From an uncultured Eubacterium sp. (lineage in GTDB: Bacteria; Bacillota; Clostridia; Lachnospirales; Lachnospiraceae): a stretch of DNA of 45,181 nucleotides. Positions within the stretch are counted from its first letter, which is position 1, and each line of letters opens with the position of its first letter. The position numbers were made by a program, and so were the translations under genes. The stretch covers positions 1 through 45,181 of the forward strand of contig CANDMI010000027.1 in assembly GCA_947385775.1 (NCBI GenBank), read 5' to 3'. This document shows, in pieces, positions 1-7,523 of this stretch. The notes below the pieces were generated by a model that was given only the letters and a program-made list of their open reading frames with translations, ran no database searches and was not told where the DNA came from.

Positions 1-26
1 ATTTTTAAATTTGATTTTTTGCTCAT
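1..26 (-). CDS. start of a second sensor histidine kinase (partial, runs off window)
   Basis: Only the first eight codons are in the window (M-S-K-K-S-N-L-K on the minus strand). The ATG overlaps the TGA stop of the OmpR-type regulator in an ATGA arrangement, and a strong GGAGG lies seven bases upstream of it, inside the end of that gene. The identity is inferred from context only: OmpR-type regulators beside Bce-type transporters are normally followed by their intramembrane-sensing kinase. No domain can be seen. Confidence 0.5.
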
Positions 27-694
27 ATCTCATCCTCCATACGGTAGCCAAAGCTGCGTATTGTTTTTAAGCAGGAGGGATAATGGAGTTTTTCACGAAG
101 CCGTTTCATAGTCACAGTCAACGTATTATCATTGACAAAATTCCCGTTGTTGTCCCAAATCAGAGTCAGCAGTCGTTCTCTTGTGACGGTCTTCCCTTTA
201 TTTTCCATTAAAATCTGCAACAGCTGGTATTCTGCCTGGCTGACCGTAATTTCTTCTTCGCCGCAAAATACTGCCGTTTTGCTTTTATCAATGGAAACAG
301 AACCGCAGGAAAGATACTGGCTTTGTACATTTCCGGCCCTGCGCAGCAGCGCGCGGATGCGGGAATGCAAAACTTCCAGTTCAAAGGGCTTTGTCACATA
401 ATCATCTGCCCCATATTCAAAGCCAGAAATAATATCACGTGTATCATTTCGGACAGTCAGAAAAATAACTGGCAGTTCTTTCCATCGAAAGCGTAACCAT
501 CCGCAAAAGCTGTTTCCCTCGCCGTCTGGCATATTCCAGTCAATCAGCGCAATGTTTGGAATATGGCGTTCCAGCGCCTTCTTCCCGCTTTCTAACGTCC
601 CAAATACAGAAACGGCATACCCTTTCTGGCTTAAAAACTCTTTCACAGCCACTGCGATCGTTTCATCATCTTCGATATAATAGATTTCTGTCAT
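23..694 (-). CDS. OmpR/PhoB-family response regulator (BceR-like)
   Basis: This 223-aa DNA-binding response regulator has a receiver domain (about 1-115) with the acidic pocket E8-D9-D10, phosphoacceptor D52 in an IDWNMPDG motif, and the conserved lysine in DDYVTKPF. A winged-helix output domain (about 130-223) ends in the usual RSFGYR element. I start it at the ATG at 694 because AAGGAG lies seven bases upstream; a longer reading from 739 would place 15 extra residues over that ribosome binding site. It follows the NarL-type regulator by 19 bp and overlaps the next gene, a presumed kinase. By family knowledge, regulators of this class next to Bce-type transporters switch on the transporter in response to cell-wall-active peptides. 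That role is inferred here; the target promoter is not identified. Confidence 0.9.
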   Translation of the reverse strand: MTEIYYIEDDETIAVAVKEFLSQKGYAVSVFGTLESGKKALERHIPNIALIDWNMPDGEGNSFCGWLRFRWKELPVIFLTVRNDTRDIISGFEYGADDYVTKPFELEVLHSRIRALLRRAGNVQSQYLSCGSVSIDKSKTAVFCGEEEITVSQAEYQLLQILMENKGKTVTRERLLTLIWDNNGNFVNDNTLTVTMKRLREKLHYPSCLKTIRSFGYRMEDEI

Positions 695-713
695 TTTGCC
701 ATCTCCTTGCTGA

Positions 714-1325
714 TTAACAAATAGGCGGTATATACCCAAGCTGGATTGCCTTTGTGACCGCTTCCACAGCGGAAGTTACCTCTAATTTCTCAAATATATG
801 CTGTAAATGGTTCGAAAGCGTCCTTTCACTGATATATAGCTCCTGCGCAACCCGTTTTCGCTTTTTCCCGCCGCTGATAAGCTGTAAGATCTTCTTTTCC
901 ATGCCTGTCAGCTCTTCAATGACGATTTTGCTGTTTTCAGATGGAAAACAAACGCCGCCATGAAAAACACGGATTAACGAGGCGGTAAGGCCGTCCGGGC
1001 TGATATTTTTATTCAGAAAGCCGCGGGCGCCGCTTTTTTTTGCTTCATGGCGGTATACGGGCAGGTCATATCCTGTAAGGATGATTATTTTAAGGTCAGG
1101 ATGTGATTTCAAAAGGCCGTCAGCAGTTTCCAGGCCGTCGGAGCCGCTTAAACCGCCAAGGTTAATATCCATCAAAACAATATCAACGCCTTTTTCACAA
1201 ACCATTTGCTCTATGTGCTGAATATCCTGCGCCACGTAGAAATGTTCGATTTCCTTATATTCATCTAAGGCGACGGAAAGGCTTTTGGCAAAAAGCATAT
1301 GGTCGTCAACTAATAAAATATTGAT
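714..1325 (-). CDS. NarL/LuxR-type response regulator with apparent ATC (or ATT) start
   Basis: The protein has a receiver domain with D7-D8 and phosphoacceptor D53 (VDIVLMDINLGG), and a C-terminal LuxR helix-turn-helix (about 135-200; TGMEKKILQLISGGKKRKRVA, then SERTLSNHLQHIFEKL). The first in-frame ATG is at 1298, but starting there would delete beta-strand 1 and both pocket aspartates. The frame is open upstream to 1340 and encodes N-I-L-L-V-D-D-H before that ATG. It contains no ATG, GTG or TTG. AAAGGAG sits nine bases before an ATC at 1325 and three before an ATT at 1331. I therefore take ATC at 1325 as the likely start, giving 203 aa. The start region overlaps the 3' end of the kinase gene, so translational coupling is likely. 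It forms a pair with that kinase. Confidence 0.8.
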   Translation of the reverse strand: MNILLVDDHMLFAKSLSVALDEYKEIEHFYVAQDIQHIEQMVCEKGVDIVLMDINLGGLSGSDGLETADGLLKSHPDLKIIILTGYDLPVYRHEAKKSGARGFLNKNISPDGLTASLIRVFHGGVCFPSENSKIVIEELTGMEKKILQLISGGKKRKRVAQELYISERTLSNHLQHIFEKLEVTSAVEAVTKAIQLGYIPPIC

Positions 1326-2880
1326 AAGAATCCTCTCCTTTCATTGGCAGCAAGATCCGCACGCAAATGCCCTGGGGTGTGTTATCCGAAAAAAGGACAG
1401 AGCCTTTCATGCTGTGTATCCGCTCTGTAATCGTGGCGATCCCTTTATGTTCCTTGCTGTCTGCGCGGAAAATAGAATTCGTATGCGCGGTTCCGTCATC
1501 GCTGACGCTAAGTTCAATGATGCTGTTTTCCTGCGTGAGCGTTACCCATGCCCGGCTGCCGTCAGAGTGTTTGTAAACATTTGTAAGAAGCTCCTTCAGG
1601 AGCCGGTAGACCAATACATTATACGGCAGGGCTAAAAACAGCGTATCGGGACAGTCAAAGGATACCGCGATATTCCGCCCCGGAAAAGACTGCGAAACGG
1701 CTTCGATTAGATGCAGATAATTTTCTCTGGCGGTCAGGCTGTTTATCATAACAGGATGGTAATCCTGCATCTTTTCGCGGATATTGTGATTTAGACTGTC
1801 AAGCGTTTCGAGCATGATTTTCTGTACGTCTGGCCTGTGGGCCTTTGTTGCCATATTTTTTATGGAAAGAAGGTCTTGCAGCACATCATCATGAAGAAAA
1901 TCCGCAAATTCTGATTTTAACCGTTCTTCCTGTTTTAATTGTTTTAGGGCCTCATTGTATTTACTTTCTTTAAGCAGCCTGTTTTTTCCCTGCATCAGGC
2001 TCCCTCCTAAAATGATGTTACACATATAGATAAAAGCAAATAGCATGTTTACCGCAATAAATAATTTTTTTATAAAAAATTCCGTATTACTGCCACCTTG
2101 TAATGCCAGGATAAGGCCGGAAATAACAAGGGATAAAAGGAGGATAAATGCCGCCTGCTTCCGGTTAAACACAGTGGAGAGGGGATAGCTAGAATTTTCT
2201 TTCATCACGATGCCATGAATGCTGATGAGAAAAAGCAGCATGGTCAGATATACCCCAAAGTTGGCAATATGGTTTTTTACGTGCAAAGTGGCAAAATAAT
2301 ACACAGAAAAGAAAACTATAGTAACCGCCCCGGAAAACAGGATATATTCCCATTCACTTTTTAAGACGAATGCAATTCTTTTCTGATGGTATATCAGCAC
2401 AAAAAGAAAACTGAAAGCTCCGCACAAGAACTGGATTCCATACAGACAGGCAAAAGCTCTGTCGGATATCAAAACACTGATAAGGGAGCCAATGCACGTG
2501 ATAAGCAGCAGAATATCCGTTGCCTTTTTGAAACGGTATCCGGTTCCCTGAAATAAAAACATCAGGACAAATTTAATAGATAAATAGCATATGGCCGGAT
2601 GCAGCATTGTAAGGACGAATTGTTTCATAGGCCCGGTTTCAAATGATAAGATCATATACCAGCTATCCAGAGCCAATAATCCGCAAAACAGGTTTATCAC
2701 TTTGTTTTCCTTAAGATTGCAGGAACTGATGTAAGTAATATCGATCAGCATCAGGCTGGATATAAGAAGCGGGGGGCCGCTGCCGACAGCGGCCTGCTTC
2801 TCATGTATATTCCAGCTCATATAAAAAAGGAGCAAAATGTAATTCGTCAAAAACAGCGATTTTGGCAGCACGCGTTTCAT
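1306..2880 (-). CDS. membrane histidine kinase, HisKA_3 type (ComP/LiaS-like)
   Basis: About ten hydrophobic segments fill the first 300 residues. A short coiled linker follows, then a HisKA_3 dimerisation domain with the phosphoacceptor His in FLHDDVLQDL (residue 333 counting from the GTG at 2889). The HATPase_c domain shows an N box (KELLTNVYKH), a G1 box (VSDDGTAH) and a G2-like KGIATITERI. No periplasmic sensor domain is visible, so the membrane part is probably the sensor, as in ComP-like kinases. Either GTG 2889 or ATG 2880 could start it. I prefer the ATG because the AAGG at about 2892-2895 is too close to the GTG. It lies between the transporter permease and its NarL-type regulator in one minus-strand operon, so the pair probably controls the transporter or reports its activity. 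Confidence 0.88.
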   Translation of the reverse strand: MKRVLPKSLFLTNYILLLFYMSWNIHEKQAAVGSGPPLLISSLMLIDITYISSCNLKENKVINLFCGLLALDSWYMILSFETGPMKQFVLTMLHPAICYLSIKFVLMFLFQGTGYRFKKATDILLLITCIGSLISVLISDRAFACLYGIQFLCGAFSFLFVLIYHQKRIAFVLKSEWEYILFSGAVTIVFFSVYYFATLHVKNHIANFGVYLTMLLFLISIHGIVMKENSSYPLSTVFNRKQAAFILLLSLVISGLILALQGGSNTEFFIKKLFIAVNMLFAFIYMCNIILGGSLMQGKNRLLKESKYNEALKQLKQEERLKSEFADFLHDDVLQDLLSIKNMATKAHRPDVQKIMLETLDSLNHNIREKMQDYHPVMINSLTARENYLHLIEAVSQSFPGRNIAVSFDCPDTLFLALPYNVLVYRLLKELLTNVYKHSDGSRAWVTLTQENSIIELSVSDDGTAHTNSIFRADSKEHKGIATITERIHSMKGSVLFSDNTPQGICVRILLPMKGEDSYQYFIS

Positions 2881-2903
2881 TTTTACCACAGCCTTTACAA
2901 ATT

Positions 2904-4925
2904 TTATGTCATTGTAACATGCTTCACTACTGTTTTACAACAAGTATGGACTGTAATGAAATAATACAGGAAATACAGGAAAGCGGTAAAAGCTATCGCG
3001 ATTGCGGTAGGAGCATAAAGGATGGCCGTATTTCCAAGCAGGTTTTGCATAAGCGCCGTTTTGTAAACGATTGTCGCAAATATGCAGTCCGCCAGTCCAA
3101 AGAGGAACGGTATGCTAAAAAAAGTAAGAACCTGTTTTCGGATAATCCTTTTTAATTTCCGGTCCGTATATCCCATTTTACGAAGTATCTCATAATCCGC
3201 TATGGAATCGGAAACAGCGGAGATGTTATTAAAATATAAAATGCTCCCAGTTGCGATGAAAAACAGGGCCACCAGAAAACTGATCAAAAGGAAGGTGGAG
3301 CTGCTTAAGGATATAATTTCTTTTATTCTATGGGAATGCCCCTGTAGATAAGGGCTGCCGCCAAGCAGGAGCTTCATTTTGTGAAATAGTTTTTCCTTAC
3401 CTTCTATGGCTTTTCCGTTTATGCTTAAAACACTTACCTTTTCTTTCGCGCCTGTTTTGACCTGTTTATAAAAGCGGTCGCTTACGATCATTGTCCCGAT
3501 GCTGTTTGCAAAAGAGATCGGATTATGAAGCGTTGTTTCCCTTACCGTAAGCGGGATGCGGCTGTCTTTGATATTTATAGAATAAACGCTTCCGGTTTCC
3601 TTGTTTCCATCCGGATTTGGCTGATATTTTACGAGAATGCACTCATCATCCTGTAATTTTTTCATCTTTCGAGTAACATTATTCCTGTCCTGTGCGTGTA
3701 AAAGGGCGAGGTATTGTGAATAGGAAATGCATTCAAATCCCGCCTGCCGCGCTATTTTTTCATGATCTGCGCTGCCTTTTGAAGTCCCCACGCTGTATTC
3801 CATAGGAAGCTGCTTTGCGGATGCGGTAACTTTATAAATATCAGTCTGGATAAAGGAAATCTGGCCTCCGTGCGCATATTGGTTTACAAGCTGCATTATG
3901 TTGTCTATCTGGCGTTTGCTTTCCATTCTGCATTCTAATTCAGAAGGGGCGATCCGCAAGACCGCGGCGATCGGATAAAAAAGCGACAGCGCCATTACGC
4001 TGGAAACCGTCAGAGTTGCCGCCGATAAAAGGGTGAGCATGATCAAGGTTTTAGCATTTGAGCGTATGCGGTAAATAAAATTTGGGGCTGTTATGATTTT
4101 TGTTTCGGTATAAAAAGCTTTTTTTCGCTGTTTGCTTTTTTGCGCCGCATAAGGAAGAAACGATGCGATGAAAAGGATCGTCCCTGCCGCAATGAAAAAG
4201 GCGGTCAAAAGCCCGGTCGGATAAAAACCAATAGAAAACCAAAAAGACGACCTGCCGCGAAAAATATCCAATGCCAGGCCATAACCGGCAATGATGAAAA
4301 TAAAGCCGAGCAGGGCAGGCGTTTTTCGAAATTTCATTCTTTTTTCCGCGCTTTTTTCAAACCGTACCAGCTCCATCAGCGATGTTTTCATAAGAAACCG
4401 GGCATTCGACAGCGCCAGCGTAAATATTACAAAAAAGATAAAAGCAGCCGTGTTTGCAATGGCCCCAAAATGAAAAAAGGGGATTTTTGCATGGTCAATT
4501 GACAGGTTTAACAGAACCGTTGTGCCATAGACAATGCCCTTGTGTAGGATCGCGCCAAAAAACAACCCTATGAAAAGCGCGCCGGCCCCGATCATTATAT
4601 TTTCGGATATCAGCAGGGAAAGGATGCGCCGCCTCCTGTAGCCTAACAGCGCATAGATCCCAAGCTCCTTCGCGCGCCGCCTTAAAAAGAAACGGTTTGA
4701 ATAGGACATATAAAAGATCACAAATACGATCAGAAAGGCGGAAATCACGCGGCACATAGATTCCACCCGCCCGTCCGCCGATATTTTTTCAAGCATTACA
4801 TGGTTCACGGAAAAAGAAGCAAAGGCAAAATATACGGTGATCACAAGGGAAACAGACAGGATGTAAAGCGTATAAAAGGAAAAATTTTTTCTTAAATTTT
4901 TAAATGCGATAGGCAGATTGTACAT
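2904..4925 (-). CDS. FtsX-like ABC permease (BceB type)
   Basis: This 673-aa permease has the Bce-type layout: one N-terminal membrane helix after a short amphipathic start (FKNLRKNF), a block of three helices, two more pairs, a soluble external domain of roughly 200 residues (about 335-545), and three final helices. The size and the large external domain separate it from macrolide-export MacB and from cell-division FtsX. In the known family this domain binds or shields lipid II-cycle peptides such as bacitracin and lantibiotics, and couples transport flux to the kinase. TAAGGAGG precedes the ATG, and the ATPase gene ends 10 bp upstream. The ligand cannot be read from the sequence. Confidence 0.88.
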   Translation of the reverse strand: MYNLPIAFKNLRKNFSFYTLYILSVSLVITVYFAFASFSVNHVMLEKISADGRVESMCRVISAFLIVFVIFYMSYSNRFFLRRRAKELGIYALLGYRRRRILSLLISENIMIGAGALFIGLFFGAILHKGIVYGTTVLLNLSIDHAKIPFFHFGAIANTAAFIFFVIFTLALSNARFLMKTSLMELVRFEKSAEKRMKFRKTPALLGFIFIIAGYGLALDIFRGRSSFWFSIGFYPTGLLTAFFIAAGTILFIASFLPYAAQKSKQRKKAFYTETKIITAPNFIYRIRSNAKTLIMLTLLSAATLTVSSVMALSLFYPIAAVLRIAPSELECRMESKRQIDNIMQLVNQYAHGGQISFIQTDIYKVTASAKQLPMEYSVGTSKGSADHEKIARQAGFECISYSQYLALLHAQDRNNVTRKMKKLQDDECILVKYQPNPDGNKETGSVYSINIKDSRIPLTVRETTLHNPISFANSIGTMIVSDRFYKQVKTGAKEKVSVLSINGKAIEGKEKLFHKMKLLLGGSPYLQGHSHRIKEIISLSSSTFLLISFLVALFFIATGSILYFNNISAVSDSIADYEILRKMGYTDRKLKRIIRKQVLTFFSIPFLFGLADCIFATIVYKTALMQNLLGNTAILYAPTAIAIAFTAFLYFLYYFITVHTCCKTVVKHVTMT

Positions 4926-4935
4926 GTTGTCCTCC

Positions 4936-5685
4936 TTATCTTGCGGTGTCCAGTTTCGTGATTTCCGCGGCGATCGATTCGTAGAAAGAACGTCTGCTGC
5001 CGCTTTGGTTTATCAGATCTTTTATAATGCGTCCATCCTTAAAAATAAGGATACGGCCTGCAAAGCTGGCGGCGTAAGCGTCGTGGGTTACCATCAGTAT
5101 GGTAGTTTGCAGGTTTTTGTTGGCTTCATACAAAGCGTTTAGAAGTTCTGTGGCTGAACTGGAATCTAACGCCCCTGTCGGTTCATCCGCAAACAGGATG
5201 TCCGGTTTTTTCACGATTGCCCTTGCCGCGGATGCCCTTTGTCTTTGGCCGCCGGATAATTCATGGGGATATTTGTGAAGCTGCGATGCAATGCCAAATC
5301 TTTCGGCAAGGCTTTGCACCATGCTTTCAATTTTATCCGGCGGCAATTTTTGGAGGGTTAGCGGGACGGATATATTCTCACGGATCGTAAGGCTGTCAAG
5401 CAGAAAATATTCCTGAAAAATAAACCCTAAATGATCCTTGCGAAAATCTGCGGCGCTTGTTTGGCTTAGTTCATTTAGGCTTACGCCGTTTATTTTAACG
5501 ATTCCGCTTGTGGGCGTATCGATCGTGGAAAGGACATTGAGCAGCGTGGTCTTTCCCGAACCGGACGCCCCCATAATTCCGATAAATTCCCCCTCATCCA
5601 CAAGAAAAGACACCTGATCCAGGCTGGGGCGGCCGGACTTTCCATAGATTTTTGTGACTTCTTTTGCTTCTAACAGTGAACTCAT
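4936..5685 (-). CDS. ABC transporter ATPase (BceA type)
   Basis: This 249-aa nucleotide-binding protein has Walker A GASGSGKTT, a Q-loop (GFIFQEYFLLDSLT), the signature LSGGQRQRASAARAI, Walker B ILFADEPTGALD and the H-loop in MVTHDAYAA. This set is typical of the MacB/BceA/LolD group that pairs with FtsX-like permeases. It is the first gene of the minus-strand operon, preceded by AAAGGAG and a leader with a stem-loop at 5711-5740. With the permease immediately downstream it should form a peptide-resistance transporter at the cytoplasmic membrane. Family membership is clear. The antimicrobial substrate is inferred only at class level. Confidence 0.92.
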   Translation of the reverse strand: MSSLLEAKEVTKIYGKSGRPSLDQVSFLVDEGEFIGIMGASGSGKTTLLNVLSTIDTPTSGIVKINGVSLNELSQTSAADFRKDHLGFIFQEYFLLDSLTIRENISVPLTLQKLPPDKIESMVQSLAERFGIASQLHKYPHELSGGQRQRASAARAIVKKPDILFADEPTGALDSSSATELLNALYEANKNLQTTILMVTHDAYAASFAGRILIFKDGRIIKDLINQSGSRRSFYESIAAEITKLDTAR

Positions 5686-5710
5686 AGCGATGCTCCTTTC
5701 TGAATGCGCA

Positions 5711-5740
5711 CGGGTAAGGGAAAGGCGTTTCCCCTGCCCG
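5711..5740 (-). promoter_or_regulatory. stem-loop in the leader of the Bce-type operon
   Basis: Thirteen bases at 5711-5723 pair with 5728-5740 around a GGCG/CGCC loop, with one A-C mismatch and one G-U pair. It lies 25 bases upstream of the ATPase start codon. On the minus strand no run of T follows, so it does not look like a terminator of the operon. It may stabilise the mRNA or modulate initiation. I did not find a confident -35/-10 pair for this operon in 5741-5890. Confidence 0.4.
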
Positions 5741-5869
5741 GTTTATTTTTGTTATATGCTAGTTTTTATTTAGGCTATATTTTACCGCTATGGAGTAAAA
5801 AGCGAATGAGTAATTCCGGCATATTTTTTTCGTGAGCTGCGCGGTAAAAATAAGTGGCGCGAAAAACAG

Positions 5870-5898
5870 TTGAATTTATCGGGATATCCTTATATAAT
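5870..5898 (+). promoter_or_regulatory. sigma-A type promoter for the HD-domain gene
   Basis: TTGAAT at 5870-5875 and TATAAT at 5893-5898 are separated by 17 bp, a near-consensus vegetative promoter. Transcription should begin near 5905, giving a leader of about 110 bases before the start codon at 6016. Confidence 0.75.
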
Positions 5899-5942
5899 CA
5901 TAATAAAAATTTTTAAGGGCGAATAAAGCAAAAGCTCGGAGA

Positions 5943-5970
5943 CTGCGGCGGGGGCGTTTAAGCGCCGCAG
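5943..5970 (+). promoter_or_regulatory. GC-rich leader hairpin upstream of the HD-domain gene
   Basis: CTGCGGCG (5943-5950) pairs perfectly with CGCCGCAG (5963-5970) around a 12-base loop, inside the predicted transcript and 45 bases before the start codon. No T run follows, and AAGGAGG remains free downstream. It could be an mRNA-stability or control element. I do not recognise a known riboswitch class. Confidence 0.45.
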
Positions 5971-6015
5971 AATGCCGGGGACAAAAGATGAAATATAAGG
6001 AGGAGGAAGTTTAAC

Positions 6016-6516
6016 ATGACAATCGCAGAAATAATGGAAAAAATGATCGTGTTTTCTAAAGGTAATATTCACGATATCGACCATTTGAGCAGAGTTTGGA
6101 CGTTTGCGAAAACCATCGGAGAGCTTGAACGAGTGGATAAAGATACGTTGTTTATTATTGAAATCGCAGCCATCACCCATGACATTGCCTGCCCGTTATG
6201 CCGTGAAAAATATGGCAATACGAATGGCAGGCATCAGGAAAAGGAAGGCGTTGCTTTGGTTAAGTCTTTTTTGGCGGATACCGGATTGACGGATATGCAA
6301 ATCGAACGCGTCGCTTATCTTGTCGGGCATCATCATACTTTCCAAAATATCGATGGCATAGATCATCAGATCCTGATCGAAGCGGATTACATTGTGAATG
6401 CCTGTGAAAATGGCTATAGCGAAAAAAATATCAGCGGCTTTATGAATACAGTTATGAAAACAGATACAGGGAAAAGACTGTGTCGCCAAATGTTTTGCGA
6501 AGATAATGGAATATAG
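6016..6516 (+). CDS. HD-domain phosphohydrolase family protein
   Basis: This 166-aa cytoplasmic protein carries the metal-binding HD signature: an N-terminal H in IHDIDHL, the H-D pair in ITHDIACPL, two consecutive histidines in LVGHHHTF, and a late D in IEADYIV. These residues bind the divalent metals in HD hydrolases that act on phosphomonoesters or nucleotides. The length matches small stand-alone HD proteins of Clostridia. AAGGAGGAGG precedes the ATG. It has its own promoter (5870-5898) and terminator (6535-6570), so it is monocistronic. The substrate is unknown. Confidence 0.85.
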   Translation: MTIAEIMEKMIVFSKGNIHDIDHLSRVWTFAKTIGELERVDKDTLFIIEIAAITHDIACPLCREKYGNTNGRHQEKEGVALVKSFLADTGLTDMQIERVAYLVGHHHTFQNIDGIDHQILIEADYIVNACENGYSEKNISGFMNTVMKTDTGKRLCRQMFCEDNGI

Positions 6517-6534
6517 ACGATAGATTATAAAATA

Positions 6535-6570
6535 AAGCGGTTGCCTGATATAATGGAGCAGCCGCTTTTT
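6535..6570 (+). terminator. intrinsic terminator of the HD-domain gene
   Basis: AAGCGGTTGC (6535-6544) pairs with GCAGCCGCTT (6558-6567), including one G-U pair, and is followed by a run of T. It lies 18 bases after the HD gene stop. Confidence 0.85.
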
Positions 6571-6642
6571 GTGTAGGCGGCGTATTTTTTGCATTTTGCT
6601 AAGAGTTGGAGAAGTGTAAACCGGTTTTGCATAATACAAATA

Positions 6643-6671
6643 TCGACAAAAGTCAGTTTATATGTTATACT
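6643..6671 (+). promoter_or_regulatory. promoter of the AT-rich cassette
   Basis: TCGACA (6643-6648) and TATACT (6666-6671) are spaced by 17 bp. The next start codon is at 6819, so the leader would be about 140 bases. I see nothing coding between 6571 and 6818. Confidence 0.6.
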
Positions 6672-6818
6672 GAATCCAGTTATACCCTGCGTCCAAATGA
6701 TTTGCCGTTTTTTCTATTACATCTTCCAGAAAAATCGCCGGCTAACAGCAAATCAATTGGAAAATACGTATGCCCTTGGGTATAAGTCGTATAATAACGA
6801 TTGAAAGGATAGATGATC

Positions 6819-7493
6819 ATGGCTGAATATTATATCTCATATAAGGAATTAGAGAATCTTCTTGACCAATATATCGCAGAAGTAGCTGACAGTGCGCAGT
6901 TAGTAGAACACAAAGCAGAAATATTGTCAGCTTTAACAGGAGACTATGAACAGGGAAATTGGGATTCTGCAAAGGAGATGATTTCTTTATGGGAAAATCA
7001 GATAAATACGCCGAGTCAGTTATTATTAGGGTCGAGATACATACGAGTGCAACAGGTGATGCTGGATTTTTTGAAGATCGCGTGCGTATCGGGGTTACTT
7101 GATGCAGTCATAATGTATATTTCACAAGGAAACTTTACAGGTTTTACGATTTCCGTTGGGTCTAACATTGCTGTAGCTCTGTGGGAATTGTTCACGAATG
7201 TAAAAAAATTGGAAGATTGGGATTTTTGTGTATATATGCAAGCTACTGCGCATTTTAGGGAATATAACGAATTTACGCTGGAAGACTTGAAAAGTTGGTT
7301 TTCAGATGTCGGAAATCCGATCTGCAATATGCATAATAATACTTGGGAATGTGATTATTTGGAAGAGAATACAGATATTTGTAAAATGATCCAGGAGCAA
7401 GCGTTTGAAAAAGCCTTGAAATCATTATATGATAAAGGACTTCTTATGACAAGGAAAGAAAACCATAAGTATGTTTTTAAATTCAAAAAGTAA
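6819..7493 (+). CDS. hypothetical protein with central membrane segment
   Basis: I do not recognise this 224-aa protein. Residues 1-85 look helical and charged. A hydrophobic stretch at about 86-125 (from VMLDFLKIACVSGLLDAV to SNIAVALWELF) could form one or two membrane helices. The last 60 residues resemble a small helical or winged-helix-like domain ending in lysine-rich KYVFKFKK. I start at the ATG at 6819 because AAAGGA lies nine bases before it but only three before the ATG at 6813. Codon use is clearly AT-richer than in the sugar genes. It precedes the papain-like protein gene by 30 bp on the same strand, so the two are probably co-transcribed and functionally linked. Function unknown. 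Confidence 0.75.
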   Translation: MAEYYISYKELENLLDQYIAEVADSAQLVEHKAEILSALTGDYEQGNWDSAKEMISLWENQINTPSQLLLGSRYIRVQQVMLDFLKIACVSGLLDAVIMYISQGNFTGFTISVGSNIAVALWELFTNVKKLEDWDFCVYMQATAHFREYNEFTLEDLKSWFSDVGNPICNMHNNTWECDYLEENTDICKMIQEQAFEKALKSLYDKGLLMTRKENHKYVFKFKK

Positions 7494-7523
7494 ACTGCAT
7501 ACAATGGGAGGAAAGAGATTGCG

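Noticed and set aside
6589-6804. 71-codon plus-strand frame before the AT-rich cassette
   Set aside because: It runs through the promoter at 6643-6671, lacks a ribosome binding site and has no recognisable sequence.
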